Part shown: piece after piece, positions 22,101 through 31,637 of the stretch
Numbering within the stretch: position 1 is the first letter of the stretch
How the letters are laid out: the number at the start of each line of letters is the position of its first letter
Source of the DNA: Buttiauxella izardii
GTDB lineage: Bacteria; Pseudomonadota; Gammaproteobacteria; Enterobacterales; Enterobacteriaceae
Length of the DNA stretch: 64,000 nt
Direction: 5' to 3'
NCBI RefSeq assembly: GCF_003601925.1
Contig: NZ_QZWH01000006.1
Location: forward strand, 186,001 to 250,000
Made by a program: the position numbers and the translations under genes
Notes under the pieces: generated by a model
Told to the model about the DNA's origin: nothing
Database searches by the model: none
The model's input: only the letters and a program-made list of their open reading frames with translations

Positions 22101-24359
22101 TTACGCCGGGATATGCGCGATTTTGTTATGTCGCGACCAGACGCGGTGAGCGGCTAACAGTTTCAGGAAATCATCGGTAAATGCTGTTGTGACAGTGTCA
22201 CCTTCAACAATGCCTTCCTCGCCTTGTGCATCAATGCCCAGTTTAGATTTGAACTGTCGGGCATCGCCAGACAGGCCAATAACTTTCAAATGTTTATAAG
22301 CTTCCAGTAAATAATAAGCGGCATCGCCATTATCAAGAATGGAACTCAAGTCGCCGCCAGGCACAATGACCGCATCCACCGTTACGGAAGGTGAACCCGC
22401 AAAGGTGGCGGCAACAGGAAGTTGCGAACCATCGTTGGCGGTAATTTCCCCGAGTCGGGCAAACAGCAGTTTGGTATGCACGCCCTGAGCCTTCAGCGCT
22501 TTCATGGTCACCAGCACATCTGCCGCATTGGCTTTTTCACTAAGCAAAATCGCCACCACGCGACCTTTCACGGTGCCGCTCGGCACGGCATACAGACTCA
22601 GGCTTGGATCTTTCTTCAGGCCGTTGACGTCTTTCGGTGGCGCGATATGCATTTGCTCATCAGAAAGCTCAATTCCGAGATTTTCTGCCACCGGATTGGC
22701 GAGAGAAATATCAATATGAATCAGATGATCCACCACTCTTTCGCGGATATAAGGCCGTGCGACCTTCGATAATTCAAAACTAAAAGCGCTGATAATGTGC
22801 TGCTGTTCAACTGGCGTCTGGCTCTGCCAGAACAGGCGCGGTTGCGAGTAATATTCGCCAAACGATGGGCTACGCTCGCGGACTTTATGCCCTTCGATGC
22901 GTTCCTGATAACTTTCAAAACCGCCGCGTTTCGGGCCGGGCGGTGTTTCACGCGGCCAGTTATCGTTAATGGAATTCGGCTCGTAGTTCGCCGGATTATT
23001 GTCGATATCCATGCGGTGCATGCCGTCGCGCTGGAAGTTGTGATACGGGCAAGTTGGGCGATTAATCGGGATTTCGTGGAAGTTTGGCCCACCCAGACGA
23101 CTGATTTGCGTGTCGGTATACGAGAACAAACGCCCCTGCAACAGCGGATCGTTACTGAAATCCAGCCCTGGAACGATATGGCCGGGGTGGAATGCCGCCT
23201 GTTCGTTTTCGGCAAAGAAGTTATCCGGGTTGCGATTGAGCGTCATTTTGCCCACCAGATGAACCGGCACCAGCTCTTCCGGGATCAGCTTGGTCGGGTC
23301 GAGCAGGTCAAAGTCATACTTAAATTCGTCCTCTTCTGGAATTAATTGCAGCCCCAGTTCGTATTCCGGGAAGTCACCGGCTTCAATAGATTCCCAAAGG
23401 TCACGGCGGTGGAAATCCGGGTCACGGCCCGTCAGTTTTTGCGATTCGTCCCAGATTAGCGAGGCTTTACCGGCGACAGGTTTCCAGTGGAAGCGCACGA
23501 ACGTCGCTTTGCCTTCGGCATTAATCAGGCGGAAGGTGTGAATGCCAAAACCTTCCATGGTGCGATAACTGCGCGGCAGGCCACGGTCAGACATCGCCCA
23601 CATGACGTTGTGCAGGGTTTCGGGCTGGAGCGAAACATAGTCCCAGAAGGTGTCATGCGCGCTGCCGCCTTGTGGAATCGCCCAGTGTGGCTCGGGTTTG
23701 ACGGCGTGGACAAAGTCCGGGAATTTATGCGCGTCCTGAATGAAGAACACCGGCGTATTGTTGCCGACTAAATCGAAAATCCCTTCTTCGGTATAAAACT
23801 TCGTCGCAAAACCGCGGATGTCACGCACCGTGTCGGCAGACCCCGCGCCGCCTTGCACGGTAGAGAATCGTACAAATACCGGAGTGATTTTGTCCGGGTC
23901 AGACAAGAAGTCGGCTTTGGTCACATCGGACATATTTTTGTACGGCTGGAAATAGCCATGAGCCGCAGAACCACGGGCATGGACGATACGCTCGGGAATA
24001 CGCTCATGGTCAAAATGGGTGATTTTTTCCCGCAGGATAAAATCTTCCAGGAGTGTAGGCCCGCGCGTACCGGCGCGTAACGAGTTTTGGTCATCGGCAA
24101 TGCGCACGCCCTGATTGGTGGTGAGTGGGAAGTTTTCACCATCTTTGCGATGCACATCGAGGGATTTCAGTTTTTCGTTGGAGGTATCCGGGCTTTTAAC
24201 GCTGCCAGGGGCGGTGGGTTGTGCGCCGGGTGGAGTGGGTTCAGCAGAAGGGCGGTGTGAGCCATCCTCGGGTGCCAGTGAGTCCATTCCGGGTTTAGAT
24301 TCATTGGCGTCATGTATCGGTGCGTTGTGGCTTAGCGGATGTTTATCGTTCGTCGACAT
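22101..24359 (-). CDS. katE: Catalase HPII (large-subunit catalase)
   Basis: Cytosolic heme catalase of stationary phase. The best start is the second of two close ATGs, nine bases after AGGAG; the other abuts the AGGAG directly. This gives 752 residues against 753 in E. coli. Features are the disordered Pro-rich N-terminus, the distal heme histidine His127 in [23 protein letters not shown], the proximal tyrosine in [14 protein letters not shown], and a C-terminal flavodoxin/DJ-1-like domain from about residue 600. In E. coli katE is strongly sigma-S dependent. The gene is divergent from cedA. Confidence 0.98.
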   Translation of the reverse strand: MSTNDKHPLSHNAPIHDANESKPGMDSLAPEDGSHRPSAEPTPPGAQPTAPGSVKSPDTSNEKLKSLDVHRKDGENFPLTTNQGVRIADDQNSLRAGTRGPTLLEDFILREKITHFDHERIPERIVHARGSAAHGYFQPYKNMSDVTKADFLSDPDKITPVFVRFSTVQGGAGSADTVRDIRGFATKFYTEEGIFDLVGNNTPVFFIQDAHKFPDFVHAVKPEPHWAIPQGGSAHDTFWDYVSLQPETLHNVMWAMSDRGLPRSYRTMEGFGIHTFRLINAEGKATFVRFHWKPVAGKASLIWDESQKLTGRDPDFHRRDLWESIEAGDFPEYELGLQLIPEEDEFKYDFDLLDPTKLIPEELVPVHLVGKMTLNRNPDNFFAENEQAAFHPGHIVPGLDFSNDPLLQGRLFSYTDTQISRLGGPNFHEIPINRPTCPYHNFQRDGMHRMDIDNNPANYEPNSINDNWPRETPPGPKRGGFESYQERIEGHKVRERSPSFGEYYSQPRLFWQSQTPVEQQHIISAFSFELSKVARPYIRERVVDHLIHIDISLANPVAENLGIELSDEQMHIAPPKDVNGLKKDPSLSLYAVPSGTVKGRVVAILLSEKANAADVLVTMKALKAQGVHTKLLFARLGEITANDGSQLPVAATFAGSPSVTVDAVIVPGGDLSSILDNGDAAYYLLEAYKHLKVIGLSGDARQFKSKLGIDAQGEEGIVEGDTVTTAFTDDFLKLLAAHRVWSRHNKIAHIPA

Positions 24360-24516
24360 TGAACTCATCTCCTGATTTAGTCTTGTTATAAGGGTGCTTT
24401 GTATGATCAAAACACCTTTAACTATAGAACAAGGTCATCTCAACGCGAGACGAGGAGGGCAGTTCTCCGCTATCATAGTGAAGTTGTTCATCAATTTAGT
24501 TTCGATTCCATAGCCT

Positions 24517-24756
24517 ATGAAACCTTTGCGCCAACCCAATACTCGTCCCGTTCTTACATACCAACCGCGTGTTGAACCCGCGCCACCGGCCCATGCATGG
24601 CGTGTCGAAGGGTTCAAGGATGTGTGGATGCTACGCAATCGCTATGTGGCATTTGTGCTGGTGGGGAATGCGTTCCGCCAGTCGCCGCCGTTTACGTTAC
24701 CGGAGGCCGCGCAACGTTGGGCGACGCAGGTCAGAAATGAAAATGAGATTTCCTGA
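24517..24756 (+). CDS. cedA: CedA, cell division modulator
   Basis: 79-residue basic protein matching E. coli CedA over its core (KPLRQPNTRPVLTYQPRVEPAPP, then FKDVWMLRNRYVAFVLVG, then PEAAQRWATQ). E. coli CedA binds DNA and RNA polymerase and was found as an activator of cell division that counters DnaA(cos) overinitiation. The short 38-base gap from the putative 5' leader side and the divergent katE match the E. coli layout. Confidence 0.92.
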   Translation: MKPLRQPNTRPVLTYQPRVEPAPPAHAWRVEGFKDVWMLRNRYVAFVLVGNAFRQSPPFTLPEAAQRWATQVRNENEIS

Positions 24757-24769
24757 AGGGAACGGCGGT

Positions 24770-25456
24770 TTACCCGCCGTTACTGATTCGTTCGAACTCT
24801 TCGCAGCCGGTATCAAAACCTTCTGTGCAGCTTAAATTTAGCCACTGCAACGCGCGTTGTTTGTTGGCGGTAATAAATCCTTTCTCACCATTCAAAAACA
24901 GCATGCCCGCCCAGTACTCGGCGTAACCGGTGCGGGACAGTGTCGAGCTGCGTTTGAACCAGAATGTTGCTTTGTCATCATCCTGGGCGATGCCGACGCC
25001 GTTGGCGTACAGCAAGCCTAAGAACATTTGTGCATCTACCGCTGAGTCACTTTCTATATCTTGCGAAGCGCTTTCCAGTAATTTCACGGCGGCCGGGTAA
25101 TCCGGATTGCCCGCCTGGGTATTCACCAGAATCCGCGCCAGCGTGACTTCGCCTGTTTTACTTCCGCGCTGAACGGCCTGTTCAGCTAATGATTTGGCTT
25201 TTTGGTAATCAGCTGCGTCCGGGTTTTGAATTTTTAATTGCGCCAAAAGGGCGAGCGCATCAGCATCTCCCTGAGCCGCTGATTTCGCCGCCCACTCTTC
25301 GGCTTGCTGATATTCGCCTGCGCTAAAAAGGGTATCGGCCAGGTAAAACTGGGCACGGCTGTCACCCGTTTGCGCTTGTTTCAGGTAAGGGCTATCGGGC
25401 GTTTCGGCCCAGGCGGTGGATATACACAACAAAAGCAGAATGCAGAATCGTGTCAT
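24770..25456 (-). CDS. Exported Sel1-repeat protein
   Basis: 228 residues with a cleavable signal peptide (MTRFCILLLLCISTAWA) followed by TPR-like Sel1 repeats: GDSRAQFYLADTLFSAGEYQQAEEWAAKSAAQGDADALALLAQLK near 32-76, a second set near 105-140 and AQMFLGLLYANGVGIAQDDDKATFWFKRS near 143-171. A cysteine pair near the C-terminus (SCTEGFDTGCEEF) probably forms a disulfide, consistent with a periplasmic location. Sel1 proteins act as scaffolds; no partner is evident. Convergent with cedA: a hairpin AACGGCGG/CCCGCCGTT overlaps its stop codon. In E. coli this position is taken by the unrelated ydjO. Confidence 0.82.
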   Translation of the reverse strand: MTRFCILLLLCISTAWAETPDSPYLKQAQTGDSRAQFYLADTLFSAGEYQQAEEWAAKSAAQGDADALALLAQLKIQNPDAADYQKAKSLAEQAVQRGSKTGEVTLARILVNTQAGNPDYPAAVKLLESASQDIESDSAVDAQMFLGLLYANGVGIAQDDDKATFWFKRSSTLSRTGYAEYWAGMLFLNGEKGFITANKQRALQWLNLSCTEGFDTGCEEFERISNGG

Positions 25457-25523
25457 GACTGTAGTGGTCCGTAGAATGCGAGAATGTTTTGGGGCCCTGT
25501 CGCGGGCTCTAAGTTATCAATAA

Positions 25524-25553
25524 AAAACGGCTCCCTGTTACAGGAGCCGTTTT
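25524..25553 (-). terminator. Terminator downstream of tcyP or upstream of the Sel1 gene
   Basis: AAAACGGCTCC and GGAGCCGTTTT form an 11-base perfect stem with an 8-base loop, with A-rich left and T-rich right flanks. On the minus strand it lies 35 bases after the tcyP stop, so it ends the tcyP transcript. Confidence 0.88.
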
Positions 25554-25587
25554 ATTGTCGCAGATAATACAGTCGTTTTGCTAATGT

Positions 25588-26979
25588 TTAGCGATGCGCC
25601 AGTTCCGCTTCTTCGTCGCTATTAAGCACTTCTTTATCGGTCTGTTTCATCAACTGGCTGGTGATAGTACCGGCAGTCATGGAGCCGCTAACGTTCAGAG
25701 CGGTACGGCCCATGTCGATAAGCGGTTCAACAGAAATCAGCAGCGCGACCAGAGTCACCGGCAAGCCCATGGCTGGCAGAACAATCAGCGCGGCGAATGT
25801 GGCACCGCCACCGACACCGGCAACGCCTGCGGAGCTAACGGTCACGATTCCGACCAGAGTAGCAATCCATACCGGGTCAAGCGGGTTAATGCCGACAGTA
25901 GGAGCGACCATCACCGCCAGCATGGCAGGGTACAGACCCGCACAACCGTTCTGGCCGATGGTGGCACCGAAGGACGCCGCAAAGCTGGCGATGGACTCAG
26001 GCACGCCCAGACGACGCGTTTGCGCTTCCACGTTCAATGGAATACTTGCAGCGCTGGAGCGGCTGGTGAAGGCAAAGGTCAGTACCGGCCATACTTTGCG
26101 GAAGTATTTCAGCGGGCTAACGCCGTTGACTGTCAGCAGGATGGCGTGCACGCCGAACATAATTGCCAGGCCCAGGTAAGAAGCAACCACGAAGCTGCCC
26201 AATTTGATGATGTCTTGCAAGTTAGAACCGGCAACGACTTTGGTCATCAGAGCCAGCACGCCGTATGGCGTCAGTTGCATCACCAGACGAACCAGTTTCA
26301 TCACCCAGCTTTGCAGGGTATCAATGGCAACCAGAACGCGTTCACCTTTTGGTGCATCGTCTTTCAACAATTTCAGGGCAGCGACACCGAGGAAGGCCGC
26401 GAAAATCACCACGCTGATGATTGACGTTGGGTTGGCACCGGTCAGGTCGGCAAACGGGTTTTTCGGCACGAAGGAGAGAATCAGCTGCGGCACGTTCAGG
26501 TCAGCCACTTTACCCACGTAGGTGGATTGGATGGTGCTCAGACGTGCAGTTTCCGCAGTCCCTTGCACCAGGCCTTCGGCAGTCAAACCAAACAGGTTGG
26601 TGACTAATACGCCGACGAGGGCTGAAATCAAAGTGGTGAACAGCAAGGTGCCGATGGTCAGCACGCTGATTTTACCCAACGATGATGCATTATGCAGTCG
26701 GGCAACCGCGCTCAGAATTGAGGCGAAGACCAATGGCATGACGATCATTTGCAGCAGTTGAACATAGCCGTTACCGACGATGTTGAACCATTGAATAGAT
26801 TGCTTCAGTACCGGGCTGTCTTCACCGTAAATGGTATGCAGAGCAAGACCAAATACCACGCCGATAACCAAACCAAGCAGCACTTTTTTCGCCAGACTCC
26901 ACTGTTTATGGCGAGTTTGCGCCAGTAACAGCAGCAGAATAACGAACACAATAACGTTCGCTATAAGTGGAAAATTCAT
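25588..26979 (-). CDS. tcyP: TcyP, sodium/L-cystine symporter
   Basis: 463-residue DAACS-family (SLC1-like) transporter that matches E. coli YdjN/TcyP, a high-capacity L-cystine importer. Landmarks are the multiple N-terminal helices, [21 protein letters not shown] near 75-95, the hairpin [13 protein letters not shown] near 310 (serine-rich HP1) and [18 protein letters not shown] near 345, with a charged C-terminal tail. ATG follows AGGAGATACGGG. E. coli tcyP is under CysB control; no CysB site can be read reliably by eye. Confidence 0.95.
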   Translation of the reverse strand: MNFPLIANVIVFVILLLLLAQTRHKQWSLAKKVLLGLVIGVVFGLALHTIYGEDSPVLKQSIQWFNIVGNGYVQLLQMIVMPLVFASILSAVARLHNASSLGKISVLTIGTLLFTTLISALVGVLVTNLFGLTAEGLVQGTAETARLSTIQSTYVGKVADLNVPQLILSFVPKNPFADLTGANPTSIISVVIFAAFLGVAALKLLKDDAPKGERVLVAIDTLQSWVMKLVRLVMQLTPYGVLALMTKVVAGSNLQDIIKLGSFVVASYLGLAIMFGVHAILLTVNGVSPLKYFRKVWPVLTFAFTSRSSAASIPLNVEAQTRRLGVPESIASFAASFGATIGQNGCAGLYPAMLAVMVAPTVGINPLDPVWIATLVGIVTVSSAGVAGVGGGATFAALIVLPAMGLPVTLVALLISVEPLIDMGRTALNVSGSMTAGTITSQLMKQTDKEVLNSDEEAELAHR

Positions 26980-27112
26980 CCCGTATCTCCTGAGTGTTTT
27001 GTAAGCAGGTAGACTTAATTGCTACCTTTATTCGGTAAATCGTACCAGAAGCTTATAGCGAGGCTTATATTCAAAAGGAATTGATTATTACAAAATGATT
27101 AGTTTTGTACGA

Positions 27113-27703
27113 TTATTGTACCCGGTGGTTATTTAAAAAACGATCGAAGGACGTTTGCAGCGAAATTATCATGTGCGATGACCACCGCACTGCACTGTTT
27201 TCGGGCACACCCTGCGGCATCCACACCGCCAGACCAAAAAACACCATGCATAAAGCACGCTCAAGTTGGTTACCTTTTTGCGGTCTGATGATCGGGAAAC
27301 GAAAACGCCAGCGGCATGGCCACAGCAGCGGAACGCCAGCCGGGGTCAGCATATCTGCCAGAATATGACTCAAATAACCCAGCACCATTCCCTGCAACGC
27401 ATCGGCGGGAATCAGCCAGGTTTCTGGCACCTTGAGGTAGAACAGCGCGAGACTGGCGAACACGGCAAATAAGCTATGGGTAAAGCCCCGATGGCCGCAG
27501 GCGCGGGCAATGGGTTTAGAAATCCACGGCAAACGCTGGCCGAGAAAAGACTTAGGATGGTCAATATCCGGTAATAAGCAGGTCAGAATGGCTGAAGGCA
27601 CGATATGCCACCAGTCGCCCTGAGCGAGCACTGGCGTCAGTTCGGCATTTTTAGCAAAAACTGCACAGGCAATGGAAAAAAGAAGGTGGCCTTCCGCCGT
27701 CAT
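27113..27703 (-). CDS. ydjM: YdjM, LexA-regulated inner-membrane DUF457 protein
   Basis: 196-residue membrane-bound metal-dependent hydrolase (YdjM/DUF457 family). Conserved motifs are MTAEGHLLFSIA, LLPDIDHPKS near 43-52 and HRGFTHSLF near 72-80, which carry the putative metal ligands, within several transmembrane helices. The biochemical function is unknown, but the gene belongs to the E. coli SOS regulon, in line with the LexA box in its promoter. Confidence 0.93.
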   Translation of the reverse strand: MTAEGHLLFSIACAVFAKNAELTPVLAQGDWWHIVPSAILTCLLPDIDHPKSFLGQRLPWISKPIARACGHRGFTHSLFAVFASLALFYLKVPETWLIPADALQGMVLGYLSHILADMLTPAGVPLLWPCRWRFRFPIIRPQKGNQLERALCMVFFGLAVWMPQGVPENSAVRWSSHMIISLQTSFDRFLNNHRVQ

Positions 27704-27721
27704 GATACTACCTGGATGAAA

Positions 27722-27739
27722 ACTGTCGATTCATACAGT
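27722..27739 (-). promoter_or_regulatory. LexA box of ydjM
   Basis: ACTGTCGATTCATACAGT has the invariant CTG-N10-CAG spacing and A/T at the flanks. It lies 19 bases upstream of the ydjM ATG, overlapping the expected start of transcription, with a TATACT -10-like hexamer directly upstream. Confidence 0.88.
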
Positions 27740-27816
27740 ATAGGGTTTTTATACAGTGGACGGAAGAGGTGACGGCGTAACATTTTGCAACCGCCAGTTG
27801 CCCGGCGGCGGCGTGT

Positions 27817-28578
27817 TTAGCGGGCTAGCCAGCCGCCATCGACGGCAACGGTGTAACCGTTGACGTAATCAGAAGCGCTCGAAGCGAGAAAGACAATCGG
27901 CCCTTGCAGATCGGACGGCAGCCCCCAACGACCCGCCGGAATGCGGTCGAGGATTTCCTGACTGCGCTGTTCGTCATCCCGGAGTTGCTGCGTGTTATTT
28001 GTCGCCATGTATCCCGGCGCGATAGCATTCACATTGATGTTGTGTTGCGCCCATTCGTTCGCCAGCAGGCGGGTGACGCCGAGTACTGCACTTTTCGATG
28101 CCGTATAAGAAGGGACGCGAATGCCGCCCTGGAACGAAAGCATCGAGGCGATGTTGATAATTTTGCCGCCGCTTCCTTGCTTGATGAACTGCTTTGCCAC
28201 CGCCTGTGACAGAAAGAACACGGATTTAATATTCAGGTTCATCACGTCGTCCCAATTCTTCTCGCTGAATTCCAGGGCATCTTCGCGGCGAATGGTTCCG
28301 GCGTTGTTCACCAGGATGTCGATTTTCCCCATCCCGGCGACGGCTTGATCCACGATGCTGGCGATGGCGTCCTGCTGGCTTAAATCTGCCTGAATCGCCA
28401 TAAAGCGCCGCCCAAGCGCCTGCACTTTTTGCGCTGTCTCTTGCGGAACTTTGCGGTTCACGCTGACGATGTCACAGCCAGCTTCCGCCAGGCCAATCGC
28501 CATTCCCTGACCCAATCCAGTGTCACAACCCGTGACGATAGCGACTTTGCCATGCAGATTAAAAGCATCGAGAATCAT
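27817..28578 (-). CDS. kduD: KduD, 2-dehydro-3-deoxy-D-gluconate 5-dehydrogenase
   Basis: Short-chain dehydrogenase of 253 residues, collinear with E. coli KduD. The NAD loop TGCDTGLGQG is near 16-25, NNAGTIRREDALEFSE near 91-106, catalytic Ser in IASMLSFQGG and Tyr-Lys in YTASK near 157-161, and the C-terminus is YVNGYTVAVDGGWLAR. It interconverts 3-deoxy-D-glycero-2,5-hexodiulosonate and KDG in pectin/hexuronate catabolism. It stands alone here without kduI, in an interval where E. coli has no gene (ydjM-hxpB). A palindrome upstream resembles the KdgR operator. Confidence 0.92.
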   Translation of the reverse strand: MILDAFNLHGKVAIVTGCDTGLGQGMAIGLAEAGCDIVSVNRKVPQETAQKVQALGRRFMAIQADLSQQDAIASIVDQAVAGMGKIDILVNNAGTIRREDALEFSEKNWDDVMNLNIKSVFFLSQAVAKQFIKQGSGGKIINIASMLSFQGGIRVPSYTASKSAVLGVTRLLANEWAQHNINVNAIAPGYMATNNTQQLRDDEQRSQEILDRIPAGRWGLPSDLQGPIVFLASSASDYVNGYTVAVDGGWLAR

Positions 28579-28656
28579 AGTTACCCCGGTATCCGGAAAT
28601 GCGCACTTGCGCGTGTGAATAAAGGATAGGTAGGGGATGAGGTAAATTCAAACTTA

Positions 28657-28675
28657 ATTGAAATGACGTTTCAAT
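28657..28675 (-). promoter_or_regulatory. Putative KdgR operator of kduD
   Basis: ATTGAAATGACGTTTCAAT is a 19-base dyad with 8-base arms (ATTGAAAT/CGTTTCAAT, one central mismatch). It resembles the KdgR consensus AATGAAACATTGTTTCATT and lies about 80 bases upstream of the kduD ATG. Confidence 0.65.
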
Positions 28676-28702
28676 AAATTTGACGCAGGTAGGGTTTTGA
28701 GA

Positions 28703-28726
28703 AAGATGCGGGGAACCCCGCATCTT
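28703..28726 (-). terminator. Terminator downstream of hxpB
   Basis: AAGATGCGGGG and CCCCGCATCTT form an 11-base perfect stem with a two-base loop, six bases after the hxpB stop. The following T-run is short (TTTC), so termination may be partial. Confidence 0.75.
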
Positions 28727-28732
28727 AAAATA

Positions 28733-29401
28733 TTAGCCAATCAGGTGTTCAGGACGTAACTCAGTGAGCGAAGCGAGTTTCACATTCGCCAGGCACCAGC
28801 GTTCGTCGTGACGGTTTTCTTCTGCCGGAACCACAATCGAACGCATACGCGCGGCTTTGGTAGCAATCATGCCGTTCACCGAATCTTCAAGGGTTACGCA
28901 GGTGAGTGGATCAACACCCAGTTTGGCGGCGGCATCGAGATAAACTTGCGGATGCGGTTTGCTGTACGGCAGGCGTTCTGCGGAAGCAATGGCGTCAAAC
29001 TGGTCGCGCAGGTCAAACATTTCCAGCACGCGCTCAAGCATATGCAAAGGTGAGGCTGATGCCAGACCGACTTTCAGACCCTGTGCTTTACATAATGCCA
29101 CGGCCTCGCGAACACCCGGTAAAATAGGGCGTTTCTCTTCTACCAGCGTAATGGCGCGAGTGATAACGCGCTGGGTGACTTCTTCACGCGATGGGCCATT
29201 CCAGGGTTGCTGGGCAAACCATAAATCCACCACCAGGTCGATACGCAGACCGAGCGTGTCAGGCAGTTCGGAGCGGCGCGAAATATCCACTCCCAGGCTT
29301 GCCATGACTTCCAGCTCGGCCTCGTCCCATAATGGTTCTGAATCAATCAGCAAACCGTCCATATCAAAAATTGCAGCTAAAATCTGGCGAGTTACAGCCA
29401 T
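28733..29401 (-). CDS. hxpB: HxpB, hexitol/2-deoxyhexose phosphatase (HAD family)
   Basis: 222-residue HAD-like hydrolase. Motif I is DMDGLLIDSE near 13-22, motif II the serine in GLASASPLHM near 110, motif III a lysine in YSKPHPQVY near 142-150 and motif IV TLEDSVNGM near 169-177; the segment between I and II is the helical cap. E. coli HxpB (YniC) dephosphorylates 2-deoxyglucose-6-P and hexitol phosphates. It is divergent from yniB. Confidence 0.95.
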   Translation of the reverse strand: MAVTRQILAAIFDMDGLLIDSEPLWDEAELEVMASLGVDISRRSELPDTLGLRIDLVVDLWFAQQPWNGPSREEVTQRVITRAITLVEEKRPILPGVREAVALCKAQGLKVGLASASPLHMLERVLEMFDLRDQFDAIASAERLPYSKPHPQVYLDAAAKLGVDPLTCVTLEDSVNGMIATKAARMRSIVVPAEENRHDERWCLANVKLASLTELRPEHLIG

Positions 29402-29568
29402 TTATCGACTCCTGTCTGTGTGCATTACCAATAAGATGCCTTATGAATAGCTGGAATCGGCGCATGTTGCCACCGCTTTGTGAAAATCGCCCGCAAAGCT
29501 CAGGCGAAATCACATCAGACGAGGTAAACTTTGTGCCAACAAGTTACGTCTCAACCAAAGGGGAACGA

Positions 29569-30105
29569 ATGACGTATCAACAAGCTGGACGCATTGCCGT
29601 GCTCAAACGTGTGGCTGGCTGGGTGATTTTCATCCCGGCGGTGATTTCAACACTGATTTCAATTTTGAAGTTCATGTACGAACATAGCGAAAAACAAGCG
29701 GGCATTAATGCCGTGATGCTGGATTTCGCGCACGTGATGATTGAGATGATGCGTTTTAATACGCCGTTTTTAAATTTCTTTTGGTACAACTCGCCGCAAC
29801 CTGAATTCCATCAACAAGCTAACGTGCTGTTTTGGGTGATCTACGCGCTGATATTTATTGGTTTAGCTTTACAAGCTTCGGGCGCACGCATGAGTCGCCA
29901 GGCAAAGTTTCTGCGCGAAGGTGTGCAGGATCAATTGATTCTGGAGCAGGCAAAGGGGCCGGAAGGGTTAACGAAAGAACAAATCGACGCGAAGATTGTG
30001 GTGCCGCGACATACCATTTTCCTGCAAATTTTCCCGCTCTATATTTTACCCGTCATTATTATCGTTATCGGTTACTTCTTCTTTTCACTTTTGGGTTTTA
30101 TCTAG
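29569..30105 (+). CDS. yniB: YniB family inner-membrane protein
   Basis: 178-residue protein with about three to four hydrophobic segments (near 14-32, 82-102 and 150-178); E. coli YniB is the same size. The start MTYQQAGRIAVLKR has GGGGAA at proper distance; a frame extended far upstream overlaps hxpB and is rejected. The function is unknown. The C-terminus is extremely hydrophobic (ILPVIIIVIGYFFFSLLGF). Confidence 0.9.
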   Translation: MTYQQAGRIAVLKRVAGWVIFIPAVISTLISILKFMYEHSEKQAGINAVMLDFAHVMIEMMRFNTPFLNFFWYNSPQPEFHQQANVLFWVIYALIFIGLALQASGARMSRQAKFLREGVQDQLILEQAKGPEGLTKEQIDAKIVVPRHTIFLQIFPLYILPVIIIVIGYFFFSLLGFI

Positions 30106-30110
30106 AAAAA

Positions 30111-30140
30111 CGCCACTCCGGTTTGGGAGTGGCGAGGTTT
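30111..30140. terminator. Terminator between yniB and yniA
   Basis: CGCCACTCC/GGGAGTGGCG stem with a GGTTT loop, A-run before it and GGTTTTT after it; it can serve both convergent genes. Confidence 0.88.
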
Positions 30141-31001
30141 TTACGCGGCTAAAACTCTATCAAGCGCTTTCTGCGCGACCACTAAGTGCTGGCCGCCAAA
30201 TAAAATGGCGCGGTTGAGCAGGGTGTAGAGTTGATAAATCGGCTGACGTAACAGGAAATCGGCGGGGAGCGGGGAAACTGACTGGTATCCGTCATAAATT
30301 TGCGGTGGTTGATCCGGATGTAATGGCAGCATGGCTAAATCGCACTCTCTGTCTCCCCAGTAACAGGCCGGATCGTAAATGAACGGCCCGTCCGGCCCCA
30401 TCGCGCAATTCCCTGACCACAAATCGCCATGTAATAAAGAAGGTTGCGGCTGGTGAGAGGCGAGGGCTTGATGGACAAACTCGACGATTAAGTCGATGTC
30501 ACCAAACTGAATACCCTTTTCAGCGGCAAGTTCCAGTTGCCAGCCGATGCGTTGTTCGGCAAAGAAGGTTGACCAGCGCCGTTGCCAGGCGTTGGGCTGC
30601 GGCGTAGTAGAAAGGTCGTTATCAAAATCGAGCCCGAACTGCGGCTGGTCGCTCCACTCATGCAAACGCGCTAGCTGCTGCCCGAGCAAAAAGGCATTGT
30701 GCGCATCCAGCGGTTTCGCAGGCAGGTATTCGAGTAGCAGGAAGCTGTAATCACGATCGCTACCGAGCGCCCAAACTTTTGGGACGCGCACCGTATGACT
30801 GCGCGAGAGCAATTCAAGTTGATCGGCTTCGGCGGTGAAAATGGGCAACATCTCGCGAGCATCGCTTTTGACAAAAATCTCATGACCGGCATAGTGAATA
30901 CGCCAGGCGGCGTGGATTTCTCCACCGGGTAATTCCGTGCGTTGTTCAATTTCTGCTGTGCCGAGTTGTTCACTTAACAGACGACTAATGGCTTGCCACA
31001 T
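30141..31001 (-). CDS. yniA: YniA, fructosamine kinase-like protein
   Basis: 286-residue member of the fructosamine/ketosamine-3-kinase family (aminoglycoside phosphotransferase fold). Landmarks are LPGGEIHAAWRI near 24-35, the phosphate-binding FVKSD, the catalytic loop LLHGDLWSGN near 189-198 and the metal aspartate in FIYDPACYWGDRECDLAM. The substrate is probably a glycated amine or protein; this is family knowledge. It is convergent with yniB. Confidence 0.93.
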   Translation of the reverse strand: MWQAISRLLSEQLGTAEIEQRTELPGGEIHAAWRIHYAGHEIFVKSDAREMLPIFTAEADQLELLSRSHTVRVPKVWALGSDRDYSFLLLEYLPAKPLDAHNAFLLGQQLARLHEWSDQPQFGLDFDNDLSTTPQPNAWQRRWSTFFAEQRIGWQLELAAEKGIQFGDIDLIVEFVHQALASHQPQPSLLHGDLWSGNCAMGPDGPFIYDPACYWGDRECDLAMLPLHPDQPPQIYDGYQSVSPLPADFLLRQPIYQLYTLLNRAILFGGQHLVVAQKALDRVLAA

Positions 31002-31104
31002 GATACTTCTCCCCAGGTTTTCTGGTAGATCATTAGCTTATCGCTGTTAACCGGGTCAAACTTCGAACTAACGCACATCCCCGGTCATGATATTTGAAAC
31101 AATG

Positions 31105-31395
31105 CTATTTACTGTCTTGCTGCCAGGTGTCCCAGGTGGTGACTGAAACTTCTGGTTCGGTTCCCAGGGCTAGAGTGCCAAGGCTGCGGGCGAGTTCTTC
31201 AACTTCCTGCGGGCTGAGGGGGCTTATCAAGCCGAAAGTGTTAATACCCAATTCATGGATTTTCCCTTCTTCGTCGGACATCGTCAGTAAAAAACCGCCG
31301 CGCGTCAGATGGTTATTTAACTCGTTCAGCTCCGTGAGGTTGTGTTCCTGAAATTTTAATGTGACGACATAGCGCTCGATGTCTCCGTTACTCAT
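31105..31395 (-). CDS. ydiZ: YdiZ family protein
   Basis: 96-residue cytosolic protein equal in length to E. coli YdiZ, which is related to the endoribonuclease antitoxin GhoS. It begins MSNGDIERYVVTLKFQEHNL and is acidic. The ferredoxin-like betaalpha pattern is only inferred. No GhoT-like small membrane toxin gene is visible next to it, so an antitoxin role is not supported. It lies 103 bases upstream of yniA, with a possible shared transcript. Confidence 0.85.
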   Translation of the reverse strand: MSNGDIERYVVTLKFQEHNLTELNELNNHLTRGGFLLTMSDEEGKIHELGINTFGLISPLSPQEVEELARSLGTLALGTEPEVSVTTWDTWQQDSK

Positions 31396-31637
31396 GATTC
31401 ACCTCGTTGTTATCCCGAAGGTTTTAGCATAGTCCTTCTGCGAAAAATGGCGACTTTTGGCGAAACGATAGTGTGGCTTGCAAACGCACGTTGCAGAATC
31501 TTCTTGTTCAAACGTCCGGCAACAATCATCTAAAGTCACTCTCTCTTGTGTAGTTTATTTTTAAATTTGATAAACTGCGCGTCGTTAAATGGTCGGGTCT
31601 AACCACAAACCCGCGACACGTACTTTAGAGAATTGAA

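Noticed and set aside
27739-27760. Possible second LexA box before ydjM (TATAGGGTTTTTATACAGT)
   Set aside because: The left CTG is missing at the required 10-base spacing, so only the proximal box is called.
31105-31395. ydiZ as an antitoxin of a GhoST-like system
   Set aside because: No small membrane-toxin frame lies next to it.
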